Assembly (NCBI GenBank): GCA_030427145.1
Contig: JAUHWT010000004.1
Location: 62,001 to 126,000, forward strand
Length of the DNA: 64,000 bases
Reading direction: 5' to 3'
From: Alphaproteobacteria bacterium
GTDB lineage: Bacteria; Pseudomonadota; Alphaproteobacteria; Rhodobacterales; Rhodobacteraceae
Below, one piece after another: positions 45,608 through 54,549 of this stretch (positions within the stretch are counted from its first letter, which is position 1; every line of letters begins with the position of its first letter). Both the position numbers and the translations under genes were made by a program. The notes beneath the pieces are model-generated. The model ran no database searches. It saw nothing but the letters and a program-made list of their open reading frames with translations, and was not told the DNA's origin.

Positions 45608-46623
45608 GTACTTTCCCTGATTTGCAGGTGATAGCCGATGTCCTGGGTCACGGGCTCATTCGCGCCACCCTCAAGCCGCTCCATCACGAGGTTTGCCGAA
45701 CACTCACCAATGGCCCGCCCCCTGATCTGAACGGTTGTCATAGGCACCGGAAGAAGCGCGGAAAGGCTGAGATCACCGAAACCGGCAATGGCCAGTTCAT
45801 CGGGCACCCTGACCCCGTTGGAAATGCACCAAAGCATGGCGCCATGGGCAGGCAGTTCCGCGAGAAAGAAGAGCGCGTCCGGCCTGCGTTTGCGTGCAAA
45901 CAGACTCTTAACAAGGGAAAGCCCACCCTCTATGGTTGCCGGGTTGTCAAACTCAACGATCGTATCCTCGTCGACGCTGCGGCCTGCCCCACGCATGGCG
46001 TCCACAAAGCCGCGCCGTCGATCCTCCGCCTGGTCGTTGTTGACTGACGAGCCGCCGACCATGACAATTTCCCTGTAGCCGCGCTCAATCAGATAGCGGG
46101 TCATCTCGACAGCGGCGCCGTAGTTGTCAAAACCCACCGCGCTATCGATCGCGTTGTCCCGAAGGTTCCAGGCCTCAACCACCGGGCCGGAAAAACTGTC
46201 GAGCAGTTTACGGGCGGTCTGTGTGTGGGAGAAACCCGTCACGATGATCGCGTCGGCCTGGCGGGCGATGAAGGTCCGAATCGCCTCTTCCTCCTTTTTC
46301 GGAGACCAGTCGCTGACGGCGAGGAGCATCTGCTGCTTCCTCGGCTCCAGTACATGGCTGACCCCCTGCGCAAAATCCGCAAACAGGGAACTGGCAAGAA
46401 TGGGCACGACCACCCCGATCATGTCGGATCGCTGCGACACGAGGGAACGGGCCGTCAGGTTCGGGATGTAGCCGATTTCCTCAATCGTGCTCTGAATCCT
46501 TGCGCGCGTATCCGCGTGGACGGTCTCCGGCTGACGCAGGGCACGCGACACGGTAATCAACGAAAGCCCGGAGGCTTTTGAGACGTCCTTGAGCGTCACC
46601 TTTTTCCTGTCACCTTGCGCCAT
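45604..46623 (-). CDS. LacI family transcriptional regulator
   Basis: A 339-residue regulator with the LacI helix-turn-helix (VTLKDVSKASGLSLITVSRA), the hinge helix region PNLTARSLVSQRS, and a periplasmic-binding-like ligand domain (IGVVVPILASSLF, VGFDNYGAAVEMTRYL, IAGFGDLSLSALL). It is divergent from the CUT1 transporter operon, and a pair of near-identical inverted sites lies between them. It most probably represses both units until a sugar or sugar-acid inducer is present. It is also first in its own catabolic operon. Confidence 0.94.
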   Translation of the reverse strand: MAQGDRKKVTLKDVSKASGLSLITVSRALRQPETVHADTRARIQSTIEEIGYIPNLTARSLVSQRSDMIGVVVPILASSLFADFAQGVSHVLEPRKQQMLLAVSDWSPKKEEEAIRTFIARQADAIIVTGFSHTQTARKLLDSFSGPVVEAWNLRDNAIDSAVGFDNYGAAVEMTRYLIERGYREIVMVGGSSVNNDQAEDRRRGFVDAMRGAGRSVDEDTIVEFDNPATIEGGLSLVKSLFARKRRPDALFFLAELPAHGAMLWCISNGVRVPDELAIAGFGDLSLSALLPVPMTTVQIRGRAIGECSANLVMERLEGGANEPVTQDIGYHLQIREST

Positions 46624-46713
46624 TCACGGCCTCCCTGTCGGCATTTTGCCCAGCATCATCCGGTCGAAACTGCGTGAGAATTTCGACAAAGGCAATGCGG
46701 TAAAATTACCGTT

Positions 46714-46770
46714 GACATACGAGTATCATTGCCAATAACGTCCGTCAATATGGAATGATACTCGAATGTC
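46714..46770. promoter_or_regulatory. paired LacI-type operators in the divergent promoter region
   Basis: GACATACGAGTATCATT (46714-46730) and the reverse complement of 46754-46770 (GACATTCGAGTATCATT) agree at 16 of 17 positions. Site centres are 40 bp apart. Each site contains a near-palindromic ATACGAGTAT core, and the left one overlaps a TTGACA box (46712-46717) reading towards the transporter. A matching ATGACA lies at the right site on the other strand. Confidence 0.75.
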
Positions 46771-46826
46771 ATCGCAGCTCAGCGCAAAACGCAGATCATC
46801 GACGACAACAAAACCGGGAGGATACA

Positions 46827-48143
46827 ATGTCGAATTCCATCAACCGCCGCAGCTTTCTAAAAACCACAAGCGCAATGGGCGCGGCCTCACTTCTGCCGGC
46901 TGGACAGGCTCTCGCCGCCAGCGGAGAAATCTCTGTCTGGAAATTCGGTGGAACACCTCAGGAGGTTGAGGTCTGGGCCCAGCGCAATGACGCGTTTTCC
47001 GCCGCGAATGGCGACGTCAGCCTGAACTACTCCTACTTCAACGGTCAGATCCGCCGACAAAAAATCCTCGCGGGCTTCCAGACCAACCGCCTCGCAGACG
47101 TCGTGATCGCCTTCGGTCAGGACATCCCGGAATTTGCCGGTTTCGGCATGATCCAGCCGCTAGACGATATTGCCGGCGACCGAATGGCCGGTTGGAAGGA
47201 CCGCATAGTCCCGGAAGTATTTGAATCCGGCATGCACGACGGGAAACTCTACGCCCTGCCGACCTATGTCGACATGGCGAGTTTCCTTGCCATCAATCTC
47301 GACGCTCTCGAGGAAGCGGGCTTTGACCGGCCGCCCGAGACGTGGGAGGAGGTTCGCGAATATGCAAAAGCGATGACCAAACCGGACCGCCCCGGTATCG
47401 CCTTCCCGGCCACGACCGCACCTGTTGACATCAACATCTTCGAAGGCATTGCCTATGCCAATGGCGGTCGCATTTTCGATGAGGAGTCCGGCAAGGTCAC
47501 CCTCAACGACCCCGGCGTCGTCGACGCGCTACAGTTCTACGTCAACCTTATCGAAGACGGCTCCACCCCCGCGGCAACATCCCTGACCGAAACCTTCTTC
47601 CGCGACACGGCACAGCTTTTCGGCCAGGGGCGTTCGGCCATGTGGATCGGCCTGTCCTGGCTCAATACACCCTGGGGCGTGAACGAGGGCATCCGCTGGA
47701 CCGGCGTGCCCATGCCACGGCCGACGGCACCCTCCGGCAGTTTTGAGCCTGTTAATGCCATCATGGACGGAACGGCAATGCTCATGGTTTCGTCGCGTTC
47801 GTCCAATCCGGAAGCCGCCATTGAGTATCTCGATTTCTGGTCCCAGAACGAACAGCTCGAAATCTGGGGTGGCCAGCCTGAAATTGCCCGTATCCCGGCT
47901 GGCAAGGCGGCGTGGGACAATGCCGAGTTGAAAGAGGCGTGGCCCAACTGGGTAAATGCCTATGACGCCGGAACCCTGTTCGAGGGTGGCGCTCCAATGC
48001 CGCGCTTCATCGGTGTATCAGCCATCGAATCCGCCCTTGGCACAGCGATCCAGCAGGCGGTTCTGGGACAGAAAACGCCGCAGGCCGCACTGGATGAGGC
48101 AACCGCTGCCGCACAGGGCCAGATTGACCTGATCCGCGGTTAA
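46827..48143 (+). CDS. CUT1 sugar ABC transporter substrate-binding protein (Tat-exported)
   Basis: A 438-residue family-1 binding protein. The N-terminus has a twin-arginine signal (NRRSFLKTT) and a cleavage region near ALAASGE. The mature part contains ISVWKFGGTPQEVE, LADVVIAFGQDIPEF, YALPTYVDMASFLAINLD and AAIEYLDFWSQNEQ, typical of MalE/UgpB-like proteins. ATG 46827 follows GGGAGG; the earlier frame from 46755 runs through the operator region. It heads a nine-gene plus-strand operon. Confidence 0.92.
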   Translation: MSNSINRRSFLKTTSAMGAASLLPAGQALAASGEISVWKFGGTPQEVEVWAQRNDAFSAANGDVSLNYSYFNGQIRRQKILAGFQTNRLADVVIAFGQDIPEFAGFGMIQPLDDIAGDRMAGWKDRIVPEVFESGMHDGKLYALPTYVDMASFLAINLDALEEAGFDRPPETWEEVREYAKAMTKPDRPGIAFPATTAPVDINIFEGIAYANGGRIFDEESGKVTLNDPGVVDALQFYVNLIEDGSTPAATSLTETFFRDTAQLFGQGRSAMWIGLSWLNTPWGVNEGIRWTGVPMPRPTAPSGSFEPVNAIMDGTAMLMVSSRSSNPEAAIEYLDFWSQNEQLEIWGGQPEIARIPAGKAAWDNAELKEAWPNWVNAYDAGTLFEGGAPMPRFIGVSAIESALGTAIQQAVLGQKTPQAALDEATAAAQGQIDLIRG

Positions 48144-48185
48144 GCTCCGACAAACTCAACGACTGAAAACAAGGAGGGCCTGACG

Positions 48186-49070
48186 GTGCTTAAAAGCGAT
48201 CGTATTCTGGCGTACGCCCTGATTTTGCCCGTGGTGGCCGCCGTCCTGGCGTTTGTCGTCGGGCCCACTTACAACGTGGCCACCCTCAGCCTCACCCAGG
48301 TGGTCATGGGAATGGAGCGTGGCTTCGGCACGCTCTCAAACTTCGAGGCTCTCGCCGCCGATCCGGTGTTCGGTCTGGTTCTGAAGAACACGGCCATCTG
48401 GATCCTCGGGGGCACATTCCTGTGCGTTACCGTCGGTCTGGGCGTCGGCACTTTCCTCGCAATCGACTCCCGCATGACCGGCTGGCTGCGTGCGCTGATA
48501 CTTCTGCCATGGGTTCTGCCCGATGTGGTCACGGCCATGGCATGGAAATGGATGCTGCACGGACAGGTCGGCATCATCGGACAAACCCTGCAATCCTGGG
48601 GTTTCAGCGAGGGTGCGATATCCTTCATGGGCGATCCGAATCTCGTCATGTGGACGCTCGTGGTTGTGCTGATCTGGCGGAAAATGCCGCTGGTAGCACT
48701 CATCCTCTGTGCCGCAATCCGGTCCGTCCCCGATGACCAGATCGAGGCCGCGCGTATGGATGGAGCAAACGCCTTTGAGCGGTTCCGTTTCGTCACCCTG
48801 CCCAATATCGCGTTCTCGCTGACCGCCGTCACCGTGATCTCGATGATCTGGATCACGGCCGAATTCGCCCTTCCCTGGATCATGACAGGCGGCGGTCCAG
48901 CCAATGCCAGCCAGATCATGGCGACCTACATCTACCAGCAGAGTTTTGAGTTCTTCAACTGGGGTGTCGCGTCGGCCATGTCGGTCATCAACCTGGTCAT
49001 GCTGGCTTCGATTGTCGCCCTTTACCTCTACATCAACCGCCGTTCCTGGTCATCGGAGGGCTCGAAATGA
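48186..49070 (+). CDS. CUT1 sugar ABC transporter permease (MalF/UgpA-like)
   Basis: A 294-residue permease with six hydrophobic helices and the CUT1 loop EAARMDGANAFERFRFVTLPN. It starts at GTG 48186, 6 nt after a strong AAGGAGGG. There is no large MalF-type periplasmic loop. It pairs with the permease at 49067, whose start overlaps its stop by 4 bp. Confidence 0.92.
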   Translation: MLKSDRILAYALILPVVAAVLAFVVGPTYNVATLSLTQVVMGMERGFGTLSNFEALAADPVFGLVLKNTAIWILGGTFLCVTVGLGVGTFLAIDSRMTGWLRALILLPWVLPDVVTAMAWKWMLHGQVGIIGQTLQSWGFSEGAISFMGDPNLVMWTLVVVLIWRKMPLVALILCAAIRSVPDDQIEAARMDGANAFERFRFVTLPNIAFSLTAVTVISMIWITAEFALPWIMTGGGPANASQIMATYIYQQSFEFFNWGVASAMSVINLVMLASIVALYLYINRRSWSSEGSK

Positions 49071-49924
49071 ACGAACAGCCCCGTACCCTCTACTGGATCA
49101 TGCTGAGCCTGATCGGCATTGTAATCTCGATCTACGTCCTGTTCCCGGTGTTCTGGCTTTTCCTTGCGTCTTTCAAGACACAGGCTGAACTCGCGCAGCT
49201 GCCGATCTCCTTCTGGCCGGCATCCCCGACGCTCGATGCCTACAAGGCGCTGTTCTCTCCCACCCATCAGAAGGGACAGCTTCTCGACTGGCCGCAGCTG
49301 ATTGGAAACAGCTTCTTCATCGCGATCAGCTCCACTGTGATCGTTCTGTTCTTCGGCACTCTTGCCGGCTATTCCTTCGCACGGCTGAACTTCCCCGGCC
49401 GCGACCTCATACTGGGTGGCCTTCTGATAAGCCGCATGTTCCAGGGCGCGGCGCTGTTACTGCCGACATACAGACTGATGTCGATGATCGGACTTCAGGA
49501 CAGCCTGATCGGTCTGGTGCTCCTCTACTCCGCCTTCGGCCTGCCATTCGCCACCTGGATCATTGCATCGTCCCTGCGCGAAATTCCCAAGGAACTTGAG
49601 GAAAGCGCGATGATCGACGGCGCAAGCCGGCTGCAGAGTATGGTCCTGGTGGTGCTTCCCCTGGCCACTCCTGCGCTGATCACCGCCGCGATGTGGCACT
49701 TCGTCGGTGCATGGTCGGAATTCGCCTTCGCCTCAATCCTTCTGGAGTCGAACGAGAACAAGACCGTGACCATCGGCCTCGCCAGCTTCGTCGAACTTTT
49801 CACGCTGGAGTTCCAGTATGTTGGAGCGGCCGCAACCATCGTCGCCCTGCCGATCATGCTGGTGTTCTTCTTCGGCCAACGCTACTTCACACGCGGCCTT
49901 CTGGCCGGGGCGGTGAAGGGATGA
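49067..49924 (+). CDS. CUT1 sugar ABC transporter permease (MalG/UgpE-like)
   Basis: A 285-residue permease with six helices, FPVFWLFLASFKT near the start and the CUT1 loop EESAMIDGASRLQSMVLVVL. It overlaps the dehydratase gene that follows by 4 bp; an enzyme gene inserted between permease and ATPase genes underlines the link between uptake and breakdown. Confidence 0.92.
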   Translation: MNEQPRTLYWIMLSLIGIVISIYVLFPVFWLFLASFKTQAELAQLPISFWPASPTLDAYKALFSPTHQKGQLLDWPQLIGNSFFIAISSTVIVLFFGTLAGYSFARLNFPGRDLILGGLLISRMFQGAALLLPTYRLMSMIGLQDSLIGLVLLYSAFGLPFATWIIASSLREIPKELEESAMIDGASRLQSMVLVVLPLATPALITAAMWHFVGAWSEFAFASILLESNENKTVTIGLASFVELFTLEFQYVGAAATIVALPIMLVFFFGQRYFTRGLLAGAVKG

Positions 49925-51075
49925 GGATTACATCCATTACCGCACGCGCCGTCGATTGCGGCTTCAACAGTCAAAAGCTGCAAACCAGTCGCGTCGCCTC
50001 CCCCATGTCCCGCTTCCCCCGTTTCGCTGAACAGCGGGCAAGCTGGATGTGGCCCACCAAAAAGGTCTTCGTTCGGGTGACCGGCGAGGACGGGAGCACC
50101 GGCTGGGGCTGCACCAACGGTGGCGAGATCGTCGAGATGATCATCAATTCCCACCTGGCACGGCTGGCGAAGGGTGAGAGCGTCGATGATCTGCCATCCC
50201 TGAATGAGATGATGGCTGCCTCGCTTCTCCCCAACGATCGCTCCGGCTTTGCCATGATGGCCGTTGCGGGTGCCGATATTGCCCTTTGGGACTTAACGGC
50301 CAGGGCACGGAACAAGCCCCTGGTCGACCTTCTCGGTGGCGCGGGGGTAGACAGCCTCCCGGTCTACATGACCACCCCGCGTCCCGAGGCCTTTGTCGCC
50401 GGCCCCTGGCGCGGCCTGAAAGCCGCCGCCCCCTACGGCCCGGAATCCGGCGAAGAGGGGCTGAAAGAAAACGTCGCCCTGATGCGCCGGTTTGCCAAGG
50501 CTGCAGGCCCGGACGTGCCCATCATGATCGACGCGTTCCTCGCATGGGACGCGGATTACACTCTGCGCTTCGCCGAGGCCTGCGCGGACATGCCACTCGC
50601 ATGGATTGAGGATCCAATCCCACCCCAGGATATCGAAGGGCTGGAAAAAATCCGGCAGGGCATGGACCCGGAAATCGAACTGGCGCTTGGCAACTTTGCG
50701 TTCTCTTACGCCGATTGTAAGGATCTGCTCCGGTCCGGTCTGGTAGGATACCTGCAACCGGACGTGGCCTGGGCGGGCGGCATATCGGAAACGCTGCGCA
50801 TCCTCGATCTCGCAAAAGCCGCCGAAGTCCCGGTGATCCTGCATAACACCTGCGAACAACCCTGGGCATTGGCTCTGGCCGCGTCACGGCAAACCGATGC
50901 GCTCGTCGAATGCGTCGACCGCGGCGAAACGTCACCGCTTTACACGCTGATGGGCGCGCGCCCCGGTTTTACCGAGGGCCATGCAGCCGTGCCAAGCGAC
51001 TCAACCGGTAACCAGCCGCCGGAATACGTGCTGGAGAGGTTCGCCGCCGACGCCTTCAACAACAGGAAAGGATAG
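49921..51075 (+). CDS. L-rhamnonate dehydratase-like enolase-superfamily protein with altered metal site
   Basis: A 384-residue protein with recognisable similarity to L-rhamnonate dehydratase: ASPMSRFPRFAEQR near residue 27, GLKAAAPYGPESGEEGLKEN and LQPDVAWAGGISE. Metal ligands Asp204 and Glu230 and the Asp281/His308 dyad are kept. The third ligand is not: where the family has GEHHG, this protein has GNFAF, so Asn258 replaces Glu and Phe259 replaces His. It may be a dehydratase with a changed metal site, another reaction, or an inactive form. ATG 49921 overlaps the permease stop; earlier starts are rejected. Confidence 0.82.
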   Translation: MRITSITARAVDCGFNSQKLQTSRVASPMSRFPRFAEQRASWMWPTKKVFVRVTGEDGSTGWGCTNGGEIVEMIINSHLARLAKGESVDDLPSLNEMMAASLLPNDRSGFAMMAVAGADIALWDLTARARNKPLVDLLGGAGVDSLPVYMTTPRPEAFVAGPWRGLKAAAPYGPESGEEGLKENVALMRRFAKAAGPDVPIMIDAFLAWDADYTLRFAEACADMPLAWIEDPIPPQDIEGLEKIRQGMDPEIELALGNFAFSYADCKDLLRSGLVGYLQPDVAWAGGISETLRILDLAKAAEVPVILHNTCEQPWALALAASRQTDALVECVDRGETSPLYTLMGARPGFTEGHAAVPSDSTGNQPPEYVLERFAADAFNNRKG

Positions 51076-51078
51076 ACC

Positions 51079-52146
51079 ATGGGATCTGTCGCACTCAAAA
51101 ACATCCGCAAATCCTATGGCGCCGTAGAGGTCCTGCACGGAATTGATCTCGACATTCAGGACGGAGAATTCACCGTTCTCGTCGGTCCCTCCGGCTGTGG
51201 AAAGTCAACGCTGCTGCGCTCGATTGCGGGCCTGGAGACCATCAGCAATGGCGACATCGCCATCGATGGCACCGTGATCAATTCACTGGTCCCAAAGGAC
51301 AGGGACATCGCCATGGTGTTCCAGAACTATGCCCTCTACCCGCACATGAGCGTGGCCAAAAACATGGGCTTCTCCCTACGCCTCGCAAAGGAACCGCAGG
51401 ACCGGATAGACAGCAAGGTCCGCGCCGCCGCGGAAATCCTTGATTTGACCGCCCTGCTCGACCGCTACCCGCGCCAGCTTTCCGGCGGCCAGCGCCAGCG
51501 CGTGGCCATGGGCCGCGCCATCGTGCGCGACCCCAAGGTGTTCCTGTTTGACGAGCCACTGTCCAACCTCGACGCAAAGCTGCGCGTACAGATGCGTTCG
51601 GAGATCAAGGAACTGCATCAACGGCTGAAGACCACCACGATCTATGTCACCCACGATCAGATTGAGGCCATGACAATGGCGGACAGGATCGTGGTCATGC
51701 GCGGCGGACATGTTGAGCAGATCGGCACACCCCTAGAACTCTACGACAACCCCGCCAGCGTCTTCGTGGCCGGCTTCATTGGCTCACCGGCCATGAACTT
51801 CCTGCCCGCGCGGAACAGTGATGGCAGCCTTCAGGTCGGCAAAGGCGAAAACCTTGGACCGTCTCCCGTCAGCCTTCGGAACGGAAGAGAGGTCATCGTG
51901 GGCTTCCGCCCCGAGGATATCCGGCTCTCCGACGGCGGCCTCCCCGCCAAGGTTGCACTGATTGAACCGACCGGAGCGGAAACCCAACTGACCCTGCGCA
52001 CAACCGAAGGTAACGGGGTGATCATGACCACCCGCGAACGCATCGCACACTCCGTCGGGGACGCCGTGCATGTGGCCGTCACACCAGGCAAACTGCACTG
52101 CTTTGACACCGAAACCGAACTCAGCCTGACCGGGTCCGTGCAATGA
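51079..52146 (+). CDS. CUT1 sugar ABC transporter ATP-binding protein (UgpC/MalK/MsmK-like)
   Basis: A 355-residue ATPase: Walker A GPSGCGKST, IAMVFQNYALYPHMSV, signature LSGGQRQRVAMGRAI, Walker B FLFDEPLSNLDAKL, switch THDQIEAMTM, and a C-terminal TOBE/regulatory region (VIVGFRPEDIRLSDGG). It energises the permease pair at 48186 and 49067. It overlaps the next dehydratase gene by 4 bp. Confidence 0.95.
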   Translation: MGSVALKNIRKSYGAVEVLHGIDLDIQDGEFTVLVGPSGCGKSTLLRSIAGLETISNGDIAIDGTVINSLVPKDRDIAMVFQNYALYPHMSVAKNMGFSLRLAKEPQDRIDSKVRAAAEILDLTALLDRYPRQLSGGQRQRVAMGRAIVRDPKVFLFDEPLSNLDAKLRVQMRSEIKELHQRLKTTTIYVTHDQIEAMTMADRIVVMRGGHVEQIGTPLELYDNPASVFVAGFIGSPAMNFLPARNSDGSLQVGKGENLGPSPVSLRNGREVIVGFRPEDIRLSDGGLPAKVALIEPTGAETQLTLRTTEGNGVIMTTRERIAHSVGDAVHVAVTPGKLHCFDTETELSLTGSVQ

Positions 52147-53306
52147 GGATAACGGATGTCAGGGTAATCCGTTTCCGGACCCATGCCGACCGTTGGGACA
52201 TCGGCCATGCCCGTCTCAAACCCAACGCCGAAGTCCACCAGACGGTGACTTGCATCGATACTGACGAGGGTCTGACCGGGTATTTCTTCGGCGGCGGCAA
52301 ACACGGGGACCAGGACGGCATGACACCCGATGAGCAGCGTCTCATCGAGGGTCAGGTGCGCAACATGATCCTCGGCGCGGACCCGTTTGACCGGGAACTG
52401 ATCTGGAAGTGGATGTGGGTCCGAAACATACCCGAGGTGGCGCAGAGCGTCATCGACTGTGCGCTATGGGATCTGGCCGGACGCGCAGCGGATCTGCCGG
52501 TCTACAAACTGATGGGCAGCGCGCGGGACAGGGTCCCGGCCTATGCCTCCACCTACCCCAACATCGGCCAGCCTGAGGTCTATGCGACACACGCGCTCGC
52601 CTGCAAGGCGGAAGGCTACAGGGCCTACAAGATCCACCCACACTACTTCTGGAATCCGGAGACCGGCCTGCCCACGAACGGCCGCCCGTCAAACATCCGT
52701 GCTGATATCGAAACCGTCAATCTGGTGCGCGAGGCCGTCGGGTCGGACATGGTGCTGATGTACGACGTCTGGGGTACGTACCACACCATTGAGGAAACCA
52801 TAAAGGTCGGACGGGAGCTCGAAAAACTCGACTTCTACTGGTTTGAGCACCCCATGCCGGAATACCGGGTCGAAAGCTACCGACGCCTGTGCCGCGAACT
52901 TTCGATCCCCGTTCTTGCACCCGAAATCGCCGCAGGCGGGGTTTTCACCCGCGCGGAGTGGATCCTTCAGGGCGCCTCCGACATGAGCCGCATGGATATC
53001 CGTCGCGGCGGTGTCACCGGATGCAGAAAAACCGCCGTGGTCTGCGAAGCCTTCGGCCAGCGGTGCGAGATCCACATGGCGGGCTGGGGCAACCTTCAGG
53101 TGATGGGCGCGACCTCAGAGGACACCAGCGAATGGTACGAAAAAGGCCTACTCGCCCCTGGTGTCAATTACGACGCGCCACACCCCTACCTGAAGCACAA
53201 TTGCGACCCGATGGACGCCGAAGGGTACGTCGCCCTGCCCAAGGCACCGGGTCTCGGATACGAGCCCATCTGGGACTATATCGACGAAAACAGGATCGCG
53301 GCATGA
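52143..53306 (+). CDS. enolase-superfamily sugar-acid dehydratase (mandelate racemase/MLE family)
   Basis: A 387-residue enzyme with a complete active site: Lys163-x-His165 (YKIHPHY), metal ligands Asp208 (MYDVW), Glu235 (FEHP) and Glu261 (APEIA), and the Asp285/His311 pair (MDIRRGG, EIHMAG). This is likely the working dehydratase of the operon, acting on an aldonate made by the divergent dehydrogenase and lactonase. The subgroup is not one I can name, and its substrate is open. It is coupled to the mutarotase gene by a 4-bp overlap. Confidence 0.85.
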   Translation: MRITDVRVIRFRTHADRWDIGHARLKPNAEVHQTVTCIDTDEGLTGYFFGGGKHGDQDGMTPDEQRLIEGQVRNMILGADPFDRELIWKWMWVRNIPEVAQSVIDCALWDLAGRAADLPVYKLMGSARDRVPAYASTYPNIGQPEVYATHALACKAEGYRAYKIHPHYFWNPETGLPTNGRPSNIRADIETVNLVREAVGSDMVLMYDVWGTYHTIEETIKVGRELEKLDFYWFEHPMPEYRVESYRRLCRELSIPVLAPEIAAGGVFTRAEWILQGASDMSRMDIRRGGVTGCRKTAVVCEAFGQRCEIHMAGWGNLQVMGATSEDTSEWYEKGLLAPGVNYDAPHPYLKHNCDPMDAEGYVALPKAPGLGYEPIWDYIDENRIAA

Positions 53307-53644
53307 CGCTTTACCGTCGTGTCTGGACGATGGAACTGCGGGAGGGTGCCGAGGCCGAATATGACGCGGCCCACGCTAACATCTGGCCCGACCTGACCGC
53401 GCAGATGACCCAAAACGGCATCGTCCGGTTTTTCCTCTATCGCGCCGGAACCACCGTCTTTGCCTTCCAGGAACGCAACCGCCCCTTCCCTGCATCAAAC
53501 TATTCCCCGCCCTCGGGCCTGACCGCAAGATGGTGGCGCAAAATGGCTCCGCTGATGTGCACCGAAGGACCGGAAGCGCGCCCAATCCACCACGATCTGC
53601 GCGAGGTTTTCGCGTTGGATGTTACCACGGAGAAAACGACATGA
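53303..53644 (+). CDS. rhaM: L-rhamnose mutarotase
   Basis: A 113-residue protein of the RhaM family, which interconverts alpha and beta anomers of L-rhamnose (and sometimes other sugars). The marks are the MTLYRRVWTMELREGAE start, Tyr20 and His24 in EYDAAHANIWPDL, and ARWWRKMAPLM. Length is standard. Its overlap with both neighbours (4 bp each) ties it to the dehydratase and aldolase. Its presence is the best single clue to the sugar handled by this operon. Confidence 0.9.
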   Translation: MTLYRRVWTMELREGAEAEYDAAHANIWPDLTAQMTQNGIVRFFLYRAGTTVFAFQERNRPFPASNYSPPSGLTARWWRKMAPLMCTEGPEARPIHHDLREVFALDVTTEKTT

Positions 53645-54549
53645 CTGGCATCACGGGTATCGTTCCCATCTTGCTGACTCCGTTTCGCCAGGACCTGACG
53701 ATTGACCACGACAGCCTGAAGCGTGAAATTGACGCCACCCTTGCAACCGGTGTGCACGGCATCGGTATCGCGATCGGCAGTGAGATATTCAAACTGACCC
53801 GCGACGAACGGCGCGAGATGCTGCGCGTTACCGTCGAGCATGTTCAGGACCGCGTACCGGTGATTATGAACACCTCCGCTCCGGGAACCGCACCGGCCGT
53901 GGAGCTGGCCCGTGACGCCGCTGCCGCCGGTGCATCCCGGTTGATGATCTGGCCGCCGGATTTCTTCGCTCTCGGCCCCGGCCCGGTCATCGCGCATCTG
54001 TCGCGCATTGCCGATGCCTCGCAGCTGCCGATCATTCTCCAGGATGTCCCGCAGGCGCCCATTTCACCCGCCCTGGCTCTTCGCATTGCCGAGGCCGTGC
54101 CGCTGGTCGACACGATCAAGGTCGAAACCAACCCAACCGTGGCTCAGGTCGGCACTATGGTCGGCGCGGTCGGGGACAGGCTGACCGTTCTGGGTGGTGC
54201 AGGCGGCGGCACGCTGGTGGAGGAATACCGGCGCGGCGCCCGTGGCACCATGCCCTTCGCCAGTCAGGCCGATGAATTCATGCGGGCCTGGCGGGCACTT
54301 GAGGCGGGCCAGGATGAAGAGGCCGCCGAAATAATCGAGACCGAAATACTGCCGGTCAGTCGCCTGGGCTTCCAGTCGGGCGACATGTTCTATCACGTCC
54401 ACAAGGCGCTGCTGCACCAGGCAGGCATCTTCACCAGTGCGAGGGTACGCCCTCCGACCGCGATACCTGATGAAATCACGGAACAGGAGCTGACACGCCT
54501 GCTCGACCGGACCAAACCGAAATCGACGAAGGAAAAAACAACCGCATGA
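53641..54549 (+). CDS. dihydrodipicolinate synthase family aldolase
   Basis: A 302-residue class I aldolase of the DapA/NanA family. The Schiff-base lysine is Lys160 in DTIKVETNP, and GIGIAIGSEIFKLTRDER is the usual N-terminal segment. The catalytic tyrosine of the YNVP motif is replaced (LQDVP, Gln134). It probably cleaves a 2-keto-3-deoxy acid to pyruvate and an aldehyde, giving a second exit beside the FAH hydrolase. It overlaps both neighbouring genes by 4 bp. Confidence 0.87.
   Translation: MTGITGIVPILLTPFRQDLTIDHDSLKREIDATLATGVHGIGIAIGSEIFKLTRDERREMLRVTVEHVQDRVPVIMNTSAPGTAPAVELARDAAAAGASRLMIWPPDFFALGPGPVIAHLSRIADASQLPIILQDVPQAPISPALALRIAEAVPLVDTIKVETNPTVAQVGTMVGAVGDRLTVLGGAGGGTLVEEYRRGARGTMPFASQADEFMRAWRALEAGQDEEAAEIIETEILPVSRLGFQSGDMFYHVHKALLHQAGIFTSARVRPPTAIPDEITEQELTRLLDRTKPKSTKEKTTA

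Noticed and set aside
46699-46710. GGTAA-AA-TTACC inverted repeat near the LacI operators
   Set aside because: Short and adjacent to a much stronger, duplicated site; likely chance in AT-rich promoter DNA.
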